From the NCBI GenBank assembly GCA_029865195.1, contig JAOUHH010000114.1, positions 1-8,302 of the forward strand: DNA of 8,302 bases, in the 5' to 3' direction. Source of the stretch: Desulfobulbaceae bacterium (GTDB taxonomy: Bacteria > Desulfobacterota > Desulfobulbia > Desulfobulbales > UBA5123). Positions within the stretch are counted from its first letter, which is position 1, and each line of letters begins with the position of its first letter. The position numbers and the translations under genes are program-made. The notes beneath the pieces are model-generated. The model saw only the letters and a program-made list of their open reading frames with translations, searched no databases and was not told where the DNA came from. Shown piece after piece: positions 1 to 5,224 of the stretch.

Positions 1-255
1 ATCCTCGACAAATTTCTGCGGGCGTCGTCCGAAGGCGAGTTCCAGCCTCCGCGCCGTGCCGAAGAGATTGGTCACCACCGGGAAACGACTGCCCCGGACA
101 TTGGTAAAGAGGAGGGCCGGACCGTTCTTGGCGATCACCCGGCGGTGGATCTCGGCAATCTCCAGATAGGGATCAACCTCGGTGTCGATGCGGAGCAGTT
201 CTCCCTCCGCCTCTAAAATCGCAATAAAAGCCCGCAAGTCCTTTATGATGTTCAT
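1..255 (-). CDS. ubiD: UbiD family decarboxylase, N-terminal part (cut by window start)
   Basis: Only the first 85 residues are present; the gene runs off the left edge. Translation on the minus strand begins MNIIKDLRAFIAILEAEGEL and continues with RIDTEVDPYLEIAEIHRR, GPALLF and VVTNLFGTARRLELAFG. This is the typical N-terminal pattern of UbiD decarboxylases (DLR-F-L, EVDP-LEI-EI-R, GPALLF, P-V-NLFGT). The family uses prenylated FMN made by UbiX and removes the ring carboxyl group in ubiquinone or menaquinone synthesis, or acts on other aromatic acids. An anaerobe of the suspected type would probably use it for menaquinone. The catalytic E-x-x-x-R-E region lies outside the window, so activity cannot be checked. 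The ATG at 255 is preceded by AAGGGAA about 4 nt upstream, which supports the start. A small same-strand gene ends 74 bp upstream, so the two may be co-transcribed. The family call is firm; the exact substrate is not. Confidence 0.88.
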   Translation of the reverse strand, partial: MNIIKDLRAFIAILEAEGELLRIDTEVDPYLEIAEIHRRVIAKNGPALLFTNVRGSRFPVVTNLFGTARRLELAFGRRPQKFVED

Positions 256-329
256 TCGGTTCCCTTTTCCCGCCCAAACGGGTATGATTGTGCCAATTAT
301 TAAGATATTCCTTGACAGAAATCCTCTCG

Positions 330-575
330 TCAGTCACCTAGAAACAACTGATGATACTCCTGCTTGCTGAGATGCTTTCGCATCAAGCCGGAAAGAAGAT
401 CGACAACCGCCGCCACCTCGTCCTCGCCGAGACGCGGGATCAGGACCGAGAGGAGCTCGTCACTGGTGACGCGTTGCAGGAAGATCGCCAAGGAGTGCTC
501 ATCCAGAACGCGATCCATGCCGAAACAGATACTGGCGGCCGCTTGCTCGGCCGATGAATACGTACGCATTGTCAT
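330..575 (-). CDS. Small helical protein of unknown function (81 aa)
   Basis: I do not recognise this protein. The chosen start, ATG at 575 (MTMRTYSSAEQ), gives 81 residues. The frame stays open to an ATG at 650, but that start would overlap the divergent PilZ gene by 43 bp. A second ATG at 569 is also possible. A TAAGG lies about 11 nt before 575, a weak but usable ribosome-binding site. The predicted product is cytoplasmic, with no signal peptide or membrane segment. From about residue 18 it reads as amphipathic helices: LAIFLQRV, DELLSVLIPRL, EDEVAAVVDLLSGLMRKHL, then KQEYHQLFL. Acidic and leucine residues alternate in a regular way, so random open frame is unlikely. It lies 74 bp upstream of ubiD on the same strand and 32 bp from the divergent PilZ gene. 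It could be a small partner or regulator of either neighbour, but nothing in the sequence shows this. Confidence 0.7.
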   Translation of the reverse strand: MTMRTYSSAEQAAASICFGMDRVLDEHSLAIFLQRVTSDELLSVLIPRLGEDEVAAVVDLLSGLMRKHLSKQEYHQLFLGD

Positions 576-595
576 TGAATATAAAGCCTTATTGT
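569..595 (+). promoter_or_regulatory. Possible promoter of the PilZ gene, near-leaderless
   Basis: TTGTCA at 569-574 (5 of 6 to the sigma-70 -35 consensus) and TATTGT at 590-595 (4 of 6 to the -10) are 15 bp apart, shorter than ideal. The expected RNA start, around 602, would leave only about six nucleotides before the ATG at 608. That fits the absence of a ribosome-binding site. The elements overlap the first codons of the divergent small gene. This is weak evidence, because AT-rich DNA gives such matches by chance. Confidence 0.25.
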
Positions 596-607
596 AAATA
601 GATCCCC

Positions 608-1330
608 ATGACCCCTCCCGATACCCAGAAAGGCTGGCAGACCGAAGCATCCGGCTATGACGTCACACAATCGCCGGAAATCATTGCCAAAACCTTGTCC
701 ATGCTCAAAAACAAACGGATGTTCGTGGTCATCATCCACAAGGGCTACCAATCAGGCAGCACCATCCTGGTGAACCTCAGCCAACACAATCTGCAGATCG
801 ACAAGCCCCTAGACTGGCCCGGTACCGAAACCATGATCCGGATCGTCTTCAAGGACGCCGCCAAGCTGTGGAACCATTTTACCGTCAAGGTTTTGGGAGT
901 CAAGGACGACCTCCTCTACACCACCCGGCCGACCAAACTCTCTCGGCTACAGCGGCGCGCCCATTTCAGGGTGGAGACGCCGCGCGACAGCACCGCCTCC
1001 TTCACCTACAAGGACGATACCTTCTCCGGCCTGCAACTTTCCGACATCAGTGCCGGCGGCATGCAGACCTGCAGCCCGGAACGCCTGCCGCTCACCGGCG
1101 AGGGTGACGTCATCAACAACATCAACATCCATCTGCCGCCAACCGCCAATACCGGGGAAACCTTCCTTTCCATCAAAAAGGGGTTGGTGGTGCGCGCCCT
1201 TCGCAACGAGGAATTGAAGACTTACTGCTACGGCGTCACCTTCGACTACAGCCAGAACGAAGAAGAACTCCTGCTCAGATACGTCCGGCAGCGGGAATTG
1301 GAGATGCTCCGCTCCGGTCTTGCCATGTAA
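608..1330 (+). CDS. PilZ-domain c-di-GMP-binding protein, YcgR-like layout
   Basis: This 240-residue soluble protein has two parts. Residues about 22-110 look like the beta-rich N-terminal domain of YcgR-type flagellar brakes (EIIAKTLSMLKNKRMFVVI, then short strands around STILVNLS and LQIDKPL). Residues about 113-225 are a PilZ domain. Both c-di-GMP binding motifs are visible: RxxxR at R117-A-H-F-R121 and DxSxxG at D146-I-S-A-G-G151. PilZ proteins of this layout bind cyclic di-GMP and change flagellar or surface behaviour; the target here is unknown because no motility gene is nearby. The ATG at 608 has no clear Shine-Dalgarno sequence. It is kept because the next in-frame ATG (701) would cut into the conserved N-terminal domain. 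The gene is divergent from the small gene at 575 and ends 3 bp from the convergent yjbQ stop. The PilZ call is firm; the N-terminal domain assignment is moderately firm. Confidence 0.9.
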   Translation: MTPPDTQKGWQTEASGYDVTQSPEIIAKTLSMLKNKRMFVVIIHKGYQSGSTILVNLSQHNLQIDKPLDWPGTETMIRIVFKDAAKLWNHFTVKVLGVKDDLLYTTRPTKLSRLQRRAHFRVETPRDSTASFTYKDDTFSGLQLSDISAGGMQTCSPERLPLTGEGDVINNINIHLPPTANTGETFLSIKKGLVVRALRNEELKTYCYGVTFDYSQNEEELLLRYVRQRELEMLRSGLAM

Positions 1331-1333
1331 GGG

Positions 1334-1729
1334 TCAGGTCGTCAGCCGCCACCAGACCTTACGGGAACGGGGGCCGTCAAACTCACAGAAAAAGATCTTC
1401 TGCCAGGTCCCCAGGGCAAGCCTGCCGTTCTCGACAAAGACCGTCACCGAACCGCCGACCAGGGCGGTCTGCAGATGCGCCGGCGAATTGCCCTCCTGAT
1501 GCTGGTAGGGTATATCGGGCACCAGCCGCCGCAGGGCGGCGAGCAGGTCGGTGCAGACATCCGGGTCCGCCCCCTCGTTGATGGTCAACCCCGCGGTGGT
1601 ATGGGGATTGTAGAGATAACAGACGCCGTCCGTCACCCCGCACTGGCCGATCTCCCGCTGCACGTGGGCGGTGATATCGACAAACTCCATGGTCCGGGTC
1701 GTGGTGACCGAAAACATACCCTTATGCAC
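1334..1729 (-). CDS. yjbQ: YjbQ/UPF0047 family protein (secondary thiamine-phosphate synthase-like)
   Basis: The 131-residue product is a full-length member of the YjbQ (UPF0047) family, usually 130-140 residues. Signature stretches are present in order: NPHTTAGLTINEGADPDV (41-58), GNSPAHLQTALVGGS (80-94), LALGTWQKIFFCEFDGPR (104-121). The conserved histidines H43 and H85 and acidic residues E52 and D55 lie in the presumed active-site pocket. The family is annotated as having a weak secondary thiamine-phosphate synthase activity, shown by overexpression in E. coli; its true role is unclear. The start is GTG at 1729, because GGAGG (complement of 1735-1739) sits exactly 5 nt upstream. The ATG at 1717 has no well-spaced site. 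No thiamine gene is nearby, so context says nothing about substrate. It has its own promoter and converges on the PilZ gene with 3 bp between stops. Confidence 0.9.
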   Translation of the reverse strand: MHKGMFSVTTTRTMEFVDITAHVQREIGQCGVTDGVCYLYNPHTTAGLTINEGADPDVCTDLLAALRRLVPDIPYQHQEGNSPAHLQTALVGGSVTVFVENGRLALGTWQKIFFCEFDGPRSRKVWWRLTT

Positions 1730-1734
1730 ATCAT

Positions 1735-1739
1735 CCTCC
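1735..1739 (-). promoter_or_regulatory. Ribosome-binding site that fixes the yjbQ GTG start
   Basis: On the minus strand GGAGG is followed by 5 nt and then the GTG codon at 1729. The internal ATG at 1717 has only AAGGGT almost touching it, so the GTG is the better start. Confidence 0.75.
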
Positions 1740-1800
1740 GCTCTTCACCCTTGCGCCATGGCGACCGCCGCACAACACCGCGCCGCCGGCTTGCCTATTC

Positions 1801-1827
1801 AGTATAATAGATTCCCTCCTCTGTCAA
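1801..1827 (-). promoter_or_regulatory. Predicted sigma-70-type promoter of yjbQ
   Basis: Reading the minus strand, a perfect TTGACA (complement of 1822-1827) is followed after 15 bp by TATACT (complement of 1801-1806, 5 of 6 to TATAAT). RNA would start near 1794 and give a leader of about 65 nt before the yjbQ GTG. The spacer is 2 bp shorter than ideal, but both boxes are strong and the direction fits the gene. The same -10 area also reads TATAAT on the plus strand (1803-1808), where no -35 box is visible. Confidence 0.55.
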
Positions 1828-1897
1828 ACTGAAAGGTGACCGCAAAACAGCCTGCCGCATGGCCGCGCCGGTCTGCAGCGCTTGTGCCGGCGATGGG

Positions 1898-1927
1898 TGG
1901 CAAAAACAGCGGAATGTGGTATAGAAT
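1898..1927 (+). promoter_or_regulatory. Possible promoter of the siroheme-ccsB-hemA operon
   Basis: TATAGAAT at 1920-1927 resembles a -10 region. TGGCAA (1898-1903) lies 16 bp upstream of TATAGA, but matches the -35 consensus in only 3 of 6 positions. A start near 1933 would give a leader of roughly 77 nt before the ATG at 2010. The location in the only sizeable gap upstream of three overlapping genes supports a promoter here; the exact boxes are uncertain. Confidence 0.35.
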
Positions 1928-2009
1928 ACTTTCTTTTTCATCAGCGCTGGCGGCAAAACCTTGTGGCGGCGCCAAAACCCAGGACGGAAACCTCAACCGC
2001 AGAGCCGTT

Positions 2010-2714
2010 ATGAACTACTACCCCATCTGCCTCGACATCACCGGCCGCCGCTGCATCGTCATCGGCGGCGGCAAAGTCGCGGCCCGCAAGGCGCAGGGGC
2101 TGCTCGACCACAACGCCGCGGTCACCATGATCAGCCCGGAACTGGGCGAGGAGTCCGCCGCCCTCCATGCCGCGGGACGGCTCACCTGGTGCGACCGCCC
2201 CTACCAAGAGGGAGACCTGGCCGGCGCGTTTCTGGTCATCGCCGCCACCGACGATCCCGAGGTGCAGGAGCGCATCCACGCCGAGGCGGAGGCAGGCAAC
2301 ATCCTCCTCAACGTCGCCGACGTCCCCAAGTGGTGCAACTTCATCCTGCCGGCGACGGTGCGGCGGGGCGATTTCAGCCTTTCCATCTCCACCGGCGGCA
2401 AGAGCCCGGCCCTGGCCAAACGGATGCGGGAGGCGATGGAGGCCCAGTTCGGCCCCGAGTACGACATCCTGCTGCAAGCCCTGGGCGCCCTCCGCCCCCT
2501 GGTGCTGAGCCTCAACCGGCCGCACCGCGAGAACAAAAAAATCTTCGCGCAACTGCTCCACGACGACATGGTGCTCTGGATCCGCGACAACCGCTGGGAA
2601 GAGGTCGTCGCGCATTTCCGAAAGGTGCTGGGAGAGCAGGTTCCCCTTGACTGCCTGGCCGGTATTCAGGCACAATGCGCCCATTCATCTGCCGGGAGTA
2701 TTGACCATGAGTGA
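2010..2714 (+). CDS. Precorrin-2 dehydrogenase / sirohydrochlorin ferrochelatase (CysG N-terminal or Met8 type)
   Basis: This 234-residue protein oxidises precorrin-2 to sirohydrochlorin with NAD+ and, in the bifunctional members, inserts iron to give siroheme. It starts MNYYPICLDITGRRCIVIGG, the usual family start, with the Rossmann nucleotide-binding loop GGGKVAARK at 19-27. NVADVPKWCNFILPA (101-115) contains D104, matching in motif and number the catalytic aspartate of Salmonella CysG. FSLSISTGGKSPALAKRMRE (122-141) is the conserved dimer/substrate segment, followed by a helical C-terminal domain. The uroporphyrinogen methyltransferase half of CysG is absent, so that activity must be encoded elsewhere. 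The frame is open upstream to 1836, but those 58 codons match nothing in the family. The ribosome-binding site before 2010 is weak. The stop overlaps ccsB by 8 nt. Whether it chelates iron as well as dehydrogenating is not provable from sequence. Confidence 0.92.
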   Translation: MNYYPICLDITGRRCIVIGGGKVAARKAQGLLDHNAAVTMISPELGEESAALHAAGRLTWCDRPYQEGDLAGAFLVIAATDDPEVQERIHAEAEAGNILLNVADVPKWCNFILPATVRRGDFSLSISTGGKSPALAKRMREAMEAQFGPEYDILLQALGALRPLVLSLNRPHRENKKIFAQLLHDDMVLWIRDNRWEEVVAHFRKVLGEQVPLDCLAGIQAQCAHSSAGSIDHE

Positions 2715-3525
2715 TCCGCTGTTTCAAATAACCCTGTTCGCCTACATCCTCACCACCGCCGCCTACCTGGTCTATTTCGCCCGCCAGAACAACAAGATGC
2801 GCACGGTGGCGCGCGCCATGCTCCTCGGCACCGGCCTCATCCATACCGCCTGCATTGTCGCCCGCTATATCGAGGCCGGTCACACGCCGCTGACCAGCAA
2901 CCACGAAGCGGTTTCCTTCTTTGCCTGGTCCATGACCTGGGGGTTCCTCTCCTTCCGCTGGCGCTACGATGTGAAAAACTTCGGCGCCTTCGTCACCCCC
3001 ATCACCACCGCCCTGATGCTGGTCGCCGCCCTCTCCTCCCGCACCATCCACGAACTGGCGCCGGCGCTGCAGAGCAACTGGCTGCCGGTGCACGCCTCCA
3101 TCGCCCTGATGGCCAACGGCTTCCTTTCCCTTGCCTTCTGCGGCGGCCTGATGTACCTCCTGCAGGAGCGGGAAATCAAATACAAGCATTTCGGGCTGTT
3201 TTACACCCGCCTGCCCTCCCTGGAGGCGCTGGACAATCTCAACCACCACTCGGTGGCCATCGGCTTTTCCCTGCTGACCCTCGGTATCGTCACCGGTTCG
3301 GTGTGGGCCAAGCAGGCGTGGGGTACTTACTGGCAGTGGGACCCCAAGGAAACATGGTCCCTGATCACCTGGCTGATCTACGCCGCCCTTCTCCACCAGC
3401 GGCTTACCGTAGGCTGGCGGCGACGGCGGGCGGCGATCATGGCCATCGTCGGTTTCCTCGCCGCGTTGTTCACCCTCTGGGGGGTCTCCTTTTTGCTGGA
3501 GGGGGCGCATTCCTATGTGGGCTGA
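2707..3525 (+). CDS. ccsB: Cytochrome c biogenesis protein CcsB/CcsA family (WWD heme-handling membrane protein)
   Basis: The 272-residue integral membrane protein has about eight hydrophobic segments (for example 8-24, 36-52, 68-84, 95-110, 128-151, 184-200, 216-230, 243-263). It carries the tryptophan-rich WWD motif of heme-handling proteins, WGTYWQWDPKETWSLITW (205-222). Histidines H129 and H268 flank the motif in the positions expected of the two heme-ligating residues; H66 and H180/H181 are also present. Such proteins take heme across the membrane and join it to apocytochrome c in System II; HemX-type relatives next to hemA affect glutamyl-tRNA reductase level. GGGAG at 2694-2698, 8 nt before the ATG, supports the start; the frame's earlier start at 2647 lies inside the previous gene. 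It overlaps the upstream gene by 8 nt and hemA by 11 nt, which suggests translational coupling. The family is sure; CcsB versus HemX naming is less so. Confidence 0.9.
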   Translation: MSDPLFQITLFAYILTTAAYLVYFARQNNKMRTVARAMLLGTGLIHTACIVARYIEAGHTPLTSNHEAVSFFAWSMTWGFLSFRWRYDVKNFGAFVTPITTALMLVAALSSRTIHELAPALQSNWLPVHASIALMANGFLSLAFCGGLMYLLQEREIKYKHFGLFYTRLPSLEALDNLNHHSVAIGFSLLTLGIVTGSVWAKQAWGTYWQWDPKETWSLITWLIYAALLHQRLTVGWRRRRAAIMAIVGFLAALFTLWGVSFLLEGAHSYVG

Positions 3526-4816
3526 TTCCATCATGGCCATCGGCGTCAACCACAAGACCGCGCCGGTCGCCGTCCGCGAGCAGCTTACCTTTGCCGGCGA
3601 CTGCCAGACCCCTCTGCGGCAGTTGCAGGCCATTGACGGCTGCGATGAATGCTACTTCCTCTCCACCTGCAACCGGGTGGAGGTGCTCTTTGTCAGCCGC
3701 GATCCGGAAACCACCCTCAAGGCGGTGCGCAAGTTCCTCTTCAGCGGCACCAGCCTCAGCGAAGAGGAGATTGACCGCTACAGCTACCTTCACCAGGGGC
3801 AGGACGCCATCAACCATCTCTTTCTGGTGGCGGCGAGCCTCGACTCGATGATCGTCGGCGAGCCGCAGATCCTCGGCCAGCTCAAACAGGCGTACCGCGA
3901 GGCCTCCGACGGCCAGACAACCGGCCCGATCCTGAACCGGTTGCTGCACAAGGCTTTTTCCGTGGCCAAACGGGTGCGCACCGAAACCAATATCGGCGGC
4001 GGCGCCGCCTCCATCAGCTATGCGGCAGTCCAACTCGCCCGCAAGATCTTCGGCGAACTGACCGGCAAGCGGGTGATGCTCATCGGCGCCGGCGAAATGG
4101 CGGAACTGGCTGCCGAACATCTGGTCGCCCAGGGCATCGACCACGTCCTAGTGGCCAACCGGACCCTTGAGCGGGCCGCCACCCTCGCCCGCACCTTCAA
4201 CGGCACCGCCATCTCGCTGCCGGAGGTGGTGAACCGGATCCCCGAGGTGGATATCGTCATCAGCTCCACCGGCGCCACCGACCTGATCCTGCGCCGGGAC
4301 GAGATCCGGCCCCTGATGCGGCAGCGCCACAACCGGCCGCTGTTCCTCATCGACATCGCCGTCCCCCGCGATCTCGACCCCATGCTCAACACCCTGGACA
4401 ACGTCTACCTCTACGACATCGACGACCTGACCAACGTGGTGGAGGTCAACAAGTCGGAACGGGCCAAGGAGGCGGCCAGCGCGGAGCGGATCGTCGCCGA
4501 GGAGGTCCTCAAGTTCCGGCAATGGCTGGAAAACATGGAGGTCGCGCCCACCATCGCCGCCATCCGCCGGCAGGGCGAAGCGATCAAGGAACAGGAACTG
4601 GCCAAGACCCTGGCCAGCCTCGGCAACCTGTCGGAGAAGGAAAAGAAGGCGGTGCAGGGGTTGGCGGCCTCCATCGTCAACAAGATGCTGCATCACCCGA
4701 TGCTCTACCTGAAAACCGACTGCAAGCCCGATGAAAAAAAACAAAAGCTCGATATGGCCCGCAAGCTTTTCAACCTCGACGCCGCCCCCGACGACGGGTC
4801 GTCGGGGATGCAGTAG
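3515..4816 (+). CDS. hemA: Glutamyl-tRNA reductase
   Basis: HemA reduces glutamyl-tRNA(Glu) to glutamate-1-semialdehyde with NADPH, the first committed step of C5-pathway tetrapyrrole synthesis. The 433-residue product is of normal length and has all three domains. The N-terminal catalytic domain has GVNHKTAPVAVRE (10-22), the nucleophilic cysteine in STCNRVEV (C52) and H101 in the position of the conserved histidine before SLDSMIVGEPQILGQ. The NADPH domain has IGAGEMAELAAEHL (from 190). The C-terminal helical dimerisation domain runs from about 310. ATG 3515 is preferred to ATG 3533, because the latter would clip the first beta strand and has no ribosome-binding site; GGAGG lies 12 nt before 3515. 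The start overlaps the end of ccsB by 11 nt. The last codons encode a 9-bp GC-rich hairpin (4786-4807). Downstream genes such as hemC are not next to it. Confidence 0.97.
   Translation: MWADSIMAIGVNHKTAPVAVREQLTFAGDCQTPLRQLQAIDGCDECYFLSTCNRVEVLFVSRDPETTLKAVRKFLFSGTSLSEEEIDRYSYLHQGQDAINHLFLVAASLDSMIVGEPQILGQLKQAYREASDGQTTGPILNRLLHKAFSVAKRVRTETNIGGGAASISYAAVQLARKIFGELTGKRVMLIGAGEMAELAAEHLVAQGIDHVLVANRTLERAATLARTFNGTAISLPEVVNRIPEVDIVISSTGATDLILRRDEIRPLMRQRHNRPLFLIDIAVPRDLDPMLNTLDNVYLYDIDDLTNVVEVNKSERAKEAASAERIVAEEVLKFRQWLENMEVAPTIAAIRRQGEAIKEQELAKTLASLGNLSEKEKKAVQGLAASIVNKMLHHPMLYLKTDCKPDEKKQKLDMARKLFNLDAAPDDGSSGMQ
4786..4807 (+). other. Strong inverted repeat at the 3' end of hemA
   Basis: CCCCGACGA (4786-4794) and TCGTCGGGG (4799-4807) are perfect inverted repeats around a 4-nt loop CGGG. 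In RNA this is a 9-bp GC-rich hairpin ending 7 nt before the hemA stop codon. No T run follows directly, so it is not by itself an intrinsic terminator. It could protect the 3' end of the mRNA or slow RNA polymerase ahead of the T-rich site at 4836-4842. Confidence 0.6.
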
Positions 4817-4821
4817 CCACT

Positions 4822-4842
4822 CCGGGCTGCCGGTATTTTTTT
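4822..4842 (+). terminator. Weak candidate terminator after hemA
   Basis: CCGG-GCTG-CCGG (4822-4833) forms a short 4-bp hairpin, followed after TA by seven T residues (4836-4842). The stem is too short for a confident call. The T run can also sit in the loop of another hairpin (TGCCGGTA at 4828-4835 with TATCGGCA at 4842-4849, one G-U pair). Its place, just after hemA and just before the rpmH promoter, favours a termination role. Confidence 0.35.
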
Positions 4843-4851
4843 ATCGGCACC

Positions 4852-4881
4852 TTGACACCCCGCCTCCGATATGTTTAAGAT
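4852..4881 (+). promoter_or_regulatory. Predicted sigma-70-type promoter of the rpmH operon
   Basis: A perfect TTGACA (4852-4857) is followed after 18 bp by TAAGAT (4876-4881, 4 of 6 to TATAAT). RNA would start near 4888, giving an rpmH leader of about 145 nt. A strong -35 box is expected for a ribosomal protein operon, and the site lies in the 215-bp gap between hemA and rpmH. The -10 box could be shifted by one or two bases. Confidence 0.6.
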
Positions 4882-4942
4882 GGCCAGTTCATATGATGGC
4901 TTTATGAAAGTGGCCGGATCGCGTCTCATTCTCCACTCCACT

Positions 4943-5032
4943 CGAAGGCGGGACGGACACGGCCACCACAACCACGACAACGACGAAACGCCGGGCCATC
5001 AACGCCCCGGCCAGAACCAGAGGACACCGACA
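4943..5032 (+). other. T-depleted leader segment upstream of rpmH
   Basis: These 90 nt contain a single T (4999), against 35 C, 29 A and 25 G. Every stop codon on either strand needs a T in the plus-strand sequence, so the tract is open in all six frames without being coding. The part around 4961-4989 is CA-rich (ACCACAACCACGACAACGACG region). It ends in the rpmH ribosome-binding site AGAGGA (5019-5024, 7 nt before the ATG). No function is known; see findings. Confidence 0.6.
4990..5011 (+). other. Hairpin next to the rpmH ribosome-binding site
   Basis: GCCGGG (4990-4995) and CCCGGC (5006-5011) are perfect inverted repeats with a 10-nt loop. The stem ends 7 nt before the AGAGGA ribosome-binding site. 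It leaves that site free and may keep it single-stranded. No regulator can be named. Confidence 0.4.
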
Positions 5033-5169
5033 TGAGCAAACGCACCTTCCAGCCCAGCAACCTCAAGCGCGCCCGCAAACATGGCTTCCGCAGCCGGATG
5101 AGCACCAAATCCGGCCAGGCGGTCATCAATCGCCGCCGCGCCAAGGGCCGGGTCCGTCTGTCCGCCTAA
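5032..5169 (+). CDS. rpmH: 50S ribosomal protein L34
   Basis: This 45-residue, strongly basic protein belongs to the large ribosomal subunit and contacts 23S rRNA. The family signature is clear: KRTFQPSNLKRARKHGFRSR near the start and RRRAKGRVRLSA at the end, with STKSGQAVINRRR between. Length (44-46 residues) is normal. The ATG at 5032 has AGAGGA 7 nt upstream. It is the first gene of the classical rpmH-rnpA-yidD-yidC-jag cluster and follows a predicted promoter at 4852-4881. The gene is too short for many gene finders but is certain from sequence. Confidence 0.97.
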   Translation: MSKRTFQPSNLKRARKHGFRSRMSTKSGQAVINRRRAKGRVRLSA

Positions 5170-5224
5170 TCGGCCGGGACCACGACGAACCCGCCTTTAC
5201 CCCGAACCGCCGTTGCCAGCGCCG

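Noticed and set aside
312..317. TTGACA on the plus strand as a promoter -35 box
   Set aside because: No -10-like hexamer lies 15-19 bp downstream, and no plus-strand gene starts there.
256..329. Sigma-54 promoter for ubiD (TTGGCAC on the minus strand)
   Set aside because: TGGCAC matches the -24 element, but the TTGC-type -12 element is missing at the required spacing.
1803..1808. Perfect TATAAT on the plus strand as a promoter for the siroheme operon
   Set aside because: No -35 box or extended -10 is found at a suitable distance; the same DNA is better explained as the -10 region of the minus-strand yjbQ promoter.
1836..2009. 58-codon upstream extension of the siroheme gene
   Set aside because: The translated extension has no family similarity, and its DNA contains the likely promoter and the direct repeats. 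MNYYPICLD at 2010 is the usual start.
2512..3633. Long minus-strand open frame (373 codons) opposite ccsB
   Set aside because: It is the antisense of the siroheme gene end, ccsB and the hemA start, all clearly real. Its product is low-complexity Gly/Gln/Glu-rich, as expected from GC-rich antisense DNA.
4817..5031. Replication origin near rpmH
   Set aside because: There are no DnaA boxes, no AT-rich unwinding region and no dnaA gene in the window.
4705..5144. Two overlapping minus-strand open frames (4705-4980 and 4926-5144) across the hemA-rpmH gap and rpmH
   Set aside because: They are open because the 4943-5032 tract has almost no T, so no stop can occur on either strand. They also run antisense through the hemA end and rpmH, and resemble no family.
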